Positions 59,672-64,000 of a stretch of 64,000 nt of DNA are shown here, in pieces. Both the position numbers and the translations under genes were made by a program. A model generated the notes under the pieces. The model saw only the letters and a list, made by a program, of their open reading frames with translations, was not told where the DNA came from and did not search any database. Positions within the stretch are counted from its first letter, which is position 1. Every line of letters starts with the position of its first letter. The stretch comes from Tillus elongatus (Eukaryota > Arthropoda > Insecta > Coleoptera > Cleridae): NCBI GenBank assembly GCA_964006375.1, contig OZ023266.1, positions 61,077,946 through 61,141,945 on the forward strand, read 5' to 3'.

Positions 59672-61255
59672 TCAAGCTGAACCTTGAGGAACTCCTGCAT
59701 TAATTGGATACAGTTTAGAGTAATGGCCATCCACAACAACAGAAATGCTCCTGTTGGAGAGAAAATTTGCTGTCCAGGTGCAAAGTTTTGGTGGTAGGCC
59801 ATAGGCCGGAAGTTTATTAAGCAGCGCAGCGTGCCAGACCTGGTCGAATGCTTTGAATATGTCTAGAGCGACAATCTGGGATTCACCGTGTAGTTCCATA
59901 GACTTGTTCCAAGAATGGGTGACAAAAGAAAGGAGGTCGGTAGTCGATCTGCGCTGACGGAATCCATACTGCCTGTCGTGGATTAGACTGTGTTTTTCCA
60001 GAAATTTTAGTAATTCGGTGTTTATATACTTTTCCATCACTTTAGAGATGATTGAAAGGAGAGAGATAGGCCTGTAGTTGCTAGGAAGCGCTTTGGATCG
60101 TTTCTTGGGGATGGGTTGTACTCGAGCAGTTTTCCAGTTACTAGGGAATATTATTTTATTGTAAGATATCTGAAATAGACGAGTCACGACAGGAGCAAGT
60201 TCTGGTGCGCATTTTTTGAGAATTTCTGGGATCTCGTCAAGGCCAGAGGCTTTCCTGGTATTAAGAGAAGAGAGCATCTTTCGTACCTTTTTAGTTTTGA
60301 AAATGATATCCCTCATTTTATGCGCGACATTGGGGACTGTTGGTTGTTGAACATTTGGAGGTGGGTTGAGAGTAGAATTGCTGGCGAATAACGAAGCAAA
60401 AAGTTCAGCCTTGCCCAGGGCGGTAGCAACAATTTCATCCCCTGAGACAAGAGGTGAGAACGTACTTTTATAGAAATTATTCCCAATAGATTTAGCAAGA
60501 GTCCGAAAGGGTTTGCCGCCGTTGGAGCTTAATAGGACTTTGTTTTTGATGTGGTTATTAAACGAGTTTTTTGCCTCAGAAAGAATGCCGACATAGCGGT
60601 TTCTTGCGTCGTTAAATGCTTGACGGTTTTCTTGACTGGGATTGTGTAGAAGCGTTTTGTGAGCTTTGACCTTTTCAAGTCTGGCCTTGTCACAGGATTT
60701 AGAGAACCAGGGCTTTTGAGTGGCTGAAGATGTTTTCTGTGTACGTGGAATAAATAACTCCATGCCAGCTTGGATAATTTCGGTGACGTTTTGTGAGATA
60801 TCAGAGGGGTCAGGATGAGAGAAGCAGACAGACGCCCATGGAAATGAGGAAAAGTAATCCCGCATTTCGTCCCAGTTTGCGGAGTTGTAGTACCAAACGA
60901 CACGTGGATGTGATGACTGTGTGACCTCGGGTTGCATTGCGCAGGAAGCAGTGACCATGCCGTGGTCTGAGCGGCCAAGGTGAGTGGTGACTAATATCTT
61001 ATAGCAGTCAGGATTTGTAGTAAGAAGGAGATCCAAGGGGTTTGAGCTGTGTGTTGGGATACGAGGAAAGTAAGTAGGTTGCTGAACCATATTGGCTAAA
61101 GAATTGCTGACTGCAAAGGCCTCTGCTGCTCTCCCTTGTGGATCGGTTTTTGAAGATCCTAGCCATTCCTTATTATGGACATTGAAGTCACCAAGAATAG
61201 TGACCTCGGAGGAAGGATATTCTGAAATCACAAAGGTAGTCAAAGAGCTGTACAA
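59672..61255 (-). pseudogene. LINE A copy D: endonuclease C-terminal part, linker and RT palm
   Basis: A 527-codon open stretch. It shows GDFNVHNKEWLGSSKTD, GRSDHGMV, the linker, RKASGLDEIPEIL, NYRPISLLSIISKVMEKYIN, RQYGFRQRRSTTDLLSF, FDQVWHAALLNK and AGVPQGS. It ends at a stop two residues after PQGS. The same frame resumes immediately downstream. Confidence 0.88.
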
Positions 61256-61688
61256 AGTTGTTGTCAGAAGGTGACCGGTAAATGCAACAGATGAATTTAG
61301 TTGCAGCCCTGAGAGAGAGTTTTATCCATAGTATGTATTTTCTTCCAGCTTCTAAACTGGGGAGTCTGGTGCAGGGTAGATTGCTACGGACGTATGCGCA
61401 CACGCCTCCATGCAATCTAAAGGAAGTAATGAGCTCATACCCCGGGAAATTAAGGTGATTAATGGCTGTTTTGGCACTGATTTGGGTTTCGGTGAGGAAG
61501 AGGAGTTGGGGCCTGTTAGCCTGGAGGAAATGGTGGACGGAGTTTAGGTTAGAATTTAGGCCACATATATTTGAAAAGGATATGTTAAATCTTGATGTTG
61601 GCGCCCCCTGTACACCCCTCTCCCGGAGATCCGAATGGAGGGGTATTTTGCCTCCGGAATCTTTTGTACAAGGAGGAGCCATTATCAT
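61188..61688 (-). pseudogene. LINE A copy D: endonuclease N-terminal part
   Basis: An APE-type endonuclease with FSNICGLNSNLNSVHHFLQA and LLFLTETQISAKTAINHLNF; TETQ is the catalytic Glu block. GGVCAYVRSNLPC and ICCIYRSPSDNNF follow. The frame changes near 61200, just before the GDFNVHNKEW block, which continues in the next frame. Confidence 0.85.
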
Positions 61689-61690
61689 TT

Positions 61691-64000
61691 TTGCTTATAG
61701 GGGAAACCGACTCATACACCAGAACCGGAAACGTCCGTTGGGACTTCACCGGTCCCTTGATGTATGGGGTGGAGTATATTCGATAAACCATTTGCCGTTG
61801 ATGCATATCCCACTACTTGTATCTGGCCGCGGCGCAACTTTGGATGTCTACTTTGCAGCATTCGAGACCACTTTCTGAAGTAATTCCCAATCCTGACTAA
61901 TCCAAAGAAAGCCAGCTAGTTCTTATTGAATTAAAAATTTAGAATTTATTTGTCGAAATTGTGAACCTTAAGACTAAGGTTTTTTACAAGTGGCTTCTTC
62001 TAGTATCTATATCACATCAGGTGTTCACAGACAATAAGGTTAAAATTAACAGATTAAGAAGGTTATTTAAGAATGATACTTACCTTATTTGAGGAACAAT
62101 CTTGACTAAGAGCTCATATTTGTCAGACCTCCAGTACAAAAATTTTATTGCTGGCTAACGGTAGTCGTTAGTTTAGATATCTAGATAACGTTAGGCCTAC
62201 TGTTGTTAAGAATGGAAACGGAAAAGGTTGGGAAAACTATTTTAGTAACCAGCAACAATTAAAATAGTACAATTGTCTTTATCAATTATATCAAAAGCAC
62301 AGACAATAATAAAAAGATATTGACCAAATCATAAATGGTTAAATCAGCAGACATCTCTCACATTATAAGTGAAAAATTCTTAAAAATAATCTTAAATAAA
62401 TTTTCGATCTGGCCAGATAGTTTTAATTAATTTTCAATATATGCTCAAGTGTAAACAACAGGATTTGGAGCTGAAGGCTCTTCACTCACCATTAATTAAA
62501 AATTTACAAGCCAACAAAATTACATACTGGATTTTCTAAGGTAAAATAATGTAATGTAACAAATGTATTAGTGTGAACCTGTAATTAAATTTTGCAAGAA
62601 AAATCTTAGAAAATATTAATAAAAATTGTTTGAAGAGCAGAACTCTAAAACGGACAGCATTCCTTGGTTTACTAATATTTACAGATAAAGGTTACTTGGC
62701 ATTTGAAAACTGTACACATAATTATTAATGATTGAACTCTAGCAAAAATCATAATCTGAGATTAAATCTTATTGTTCATGCAAGAACTATGAGCAAAGTC
62801 ACATCAAAGCGGTTATGATGAAACACAACAGATAGAAATTAGTTCAAAATATGTGTAGTATGAATGGCCTTCTTGACTGACTCGTTCCAGTCTAGAACAT
62901 TTCTAGATGAGAAGGGAGTTAATAAACTTTCAGTAATTGGTATAGAGAAACTCACTTGTCTTTCGTATTGGATTACCATGTCTCATTGATAATCAAACCT
63001 GAGCTTCACCTTACTTTCCGTCCAAATGCTAACTAGTAGGACACATCAAACAAACCAATGGTGCGAAACAACAGCTTGATTCTGCCGTATGGCAAACACC
63101 TGGTGGGCAATCAATCCATCAGCAGGTCAATAAAACACCACAACTTCGGTCCAATAAGATTTTAAAGTCAGAGCTACAGTTAAGGTCAGAACTCAGGATG
63201 AAGACGAGAATTAAAGTCAAAGACTAAGGAATCGGAAGTCACTGACCAGTGCTCTATGGTAAGCTGAATTCATCTGTAGGGAATGGGATCTGTCCACACA
63301 ACACAATTAATTCAGCCGAAAACACTGTTATGAAAACTTCAACCAAAAACACATCACCACTATTTTAATTTTTCTTGTACCGAGAAAGCAATTTCACTTT
63401 GCAGTCATTAGCGAATCTCTAATTTACCCCTTTGGGTTGGTGGCGAACCTTTCTGATGTTTTAGCTAGTGCGGACTCTCCTTCTCTCGATCTAGCGACCT
63501 CGGAGTAAGCGTTAGTTCCTTAAGTACCGAAATTCGTTTTACGTGGAGGCTACAACAGTATCGCCTGCCAATAGTTCTCTGCTTTACTCAAAACTCTTTA
63601 CGCTCTTTATGTTGAAGGGAGTATGCACTCATTTTCTGTCTGATCACTTGGCTTGCCGAAAGTCTCGCTCGTCAGTTATCTGTCATAGTACTTTATGATC
63701 TTTGCCTATCGGAACCCTTTGTCGGTATTCAATGATGTAATTCTGACCATAAAATCAACTGGTTTATGTGTTTTTCTCTCTATGGCTAATTCTTATTTAC
63801 AAATATTCTACTTTAACGAAAGAAACATGATCTCATATTTTGCGCCGTTAGATATTATTCAAACGATTTTATTTTCAGCGGGAAGTCAGTAGTGTGTTTG
63901 CCAAATAATAATGTGGCGAAGTTTCACAGTTTTATTTGTCGATAGCTTATTCGCCATTTATTGTCTATAAAAATGCAACAATCATTGAGAATTCCTTAGA
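61691..64000. other. No gene seen; possible LINE 5' region then intergenic DNA
   Basis: 61691-61880 is GC-richer and may be the 5' leader of copy D; a minus-strand frame, MHQRQMVYRIYSTPYIKGPV, overlaps it. From 61900 to 64000 the DNA is AT-rich, with no repeat shared with the rest of the window and no recognised protein. Confidence 0.45.

Larger units (their letters stand above)
58683..61690 (-). mobile_element. LINE family A, copy D: best-preserved copy
   Basis: A minus-strand element of ~3 kb with an A-rich tail at 58683-58710 and ORF2 running from ~61688. Only two clear defects are seen: a frame change near 61200 in the endonuclease and an in-frame stop at ~59670 in RT. The 5' untranslated part may extend to ~61880. 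Confidence 0.88.

Noticed and set aside
63695..63892. 65-codon plus-strand frame near the right edge
   Set aside because: No motif and AT-rich context; most likely chance.

Overview
The window looks like intergenic and intronic DNA from a large, AT-rich, transposon-laden insect genome. The evidence is eukaryotic introns with GT/AG borders and several arthropod-type transposon groups: Jockey/CR1-like LINEs, Ty3/gypsy and BEL/Pao-like LTR elements, DUF4817-type Tc1/mariner elements, a tRNA-headed SINE and a piggyBac-like remnant. A beetle or another insect with a giant genome is my guess, at low confidence. No rRNA, intact tRNA, CRISPR array or prokaryotic feature is visible.

Host gene: the only host gene I can assemble is the 3' end of a plus-strand ABC transporter of the ABCG/ABCH half-transporter type. 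Three phase-1 exons (31781-31957, 42084-42170, 57472-57686) encode the last ~159 residues of the membrane domain. They are separated by introns of ~10.1 and ~15.3 kb that are filled with transposons. A THAP-type zinc-finger first exon (56072-56194) lies inside the last intron. A candidate exon of unknown type is at 29532-29710.

Layout. 0-8 kb: a (TA)n tract, a minisatellite, and a broken BEL/Pao-like pol/env fragment on the minus strand. 8-12.6 kb: two LINE copies on the plus strand. 13.3-20.4 kb: a palindromic MITE, then a minus-strand LINE split by a young Ty3/gypsy element with two 370-bp LTRs and a 5-bp target duplication. 20.6-25 kb: dispersed repeats, a SINE and a decayed minus-strand LINE. 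25-29.5 kb: a degenerate plus-strand Ty3/gypsy element whose reverse transcriptase core is deleted. 29.8-31.7 kb: a mariner-like element and a tRNA-like SINE. 32-36 kb: LINE debris and a large foldback element with 665-bp arms. 36.3-40.9 kb: a mariner-like element with ~570-bp terminal inverted repeats; its right end runs into a 1,500-bp perfect (AC)n tract and then (AT)n. 42-46.3 kb: exon 2 of the ABC gene, another foldback family and three mariner-like copies. 46.5-51.2 kb: a very large inverted repeat with ~1.3-kb arms. 52-56 kb: (GACA)-bearing repeats, then a LINE flanked by ~290-bp direct repeats. 57.5 kb: last ABC exon. 58.7-61.7 kb: the best-preserved LINE of the window. 61.7-64 kb: nothing recognised.

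The most unusual material is the foldback architecture. At least four unrelated palindromic families occur here, two of them kilobase-sized. Other notable points are a microsatellite that seems to have grown out of a transposon terminus, and a LINE flanked by direct repeats far longer than a normal target-site duplication. All assignments are by eye from sequence and recalled family motifs; no database search was run.
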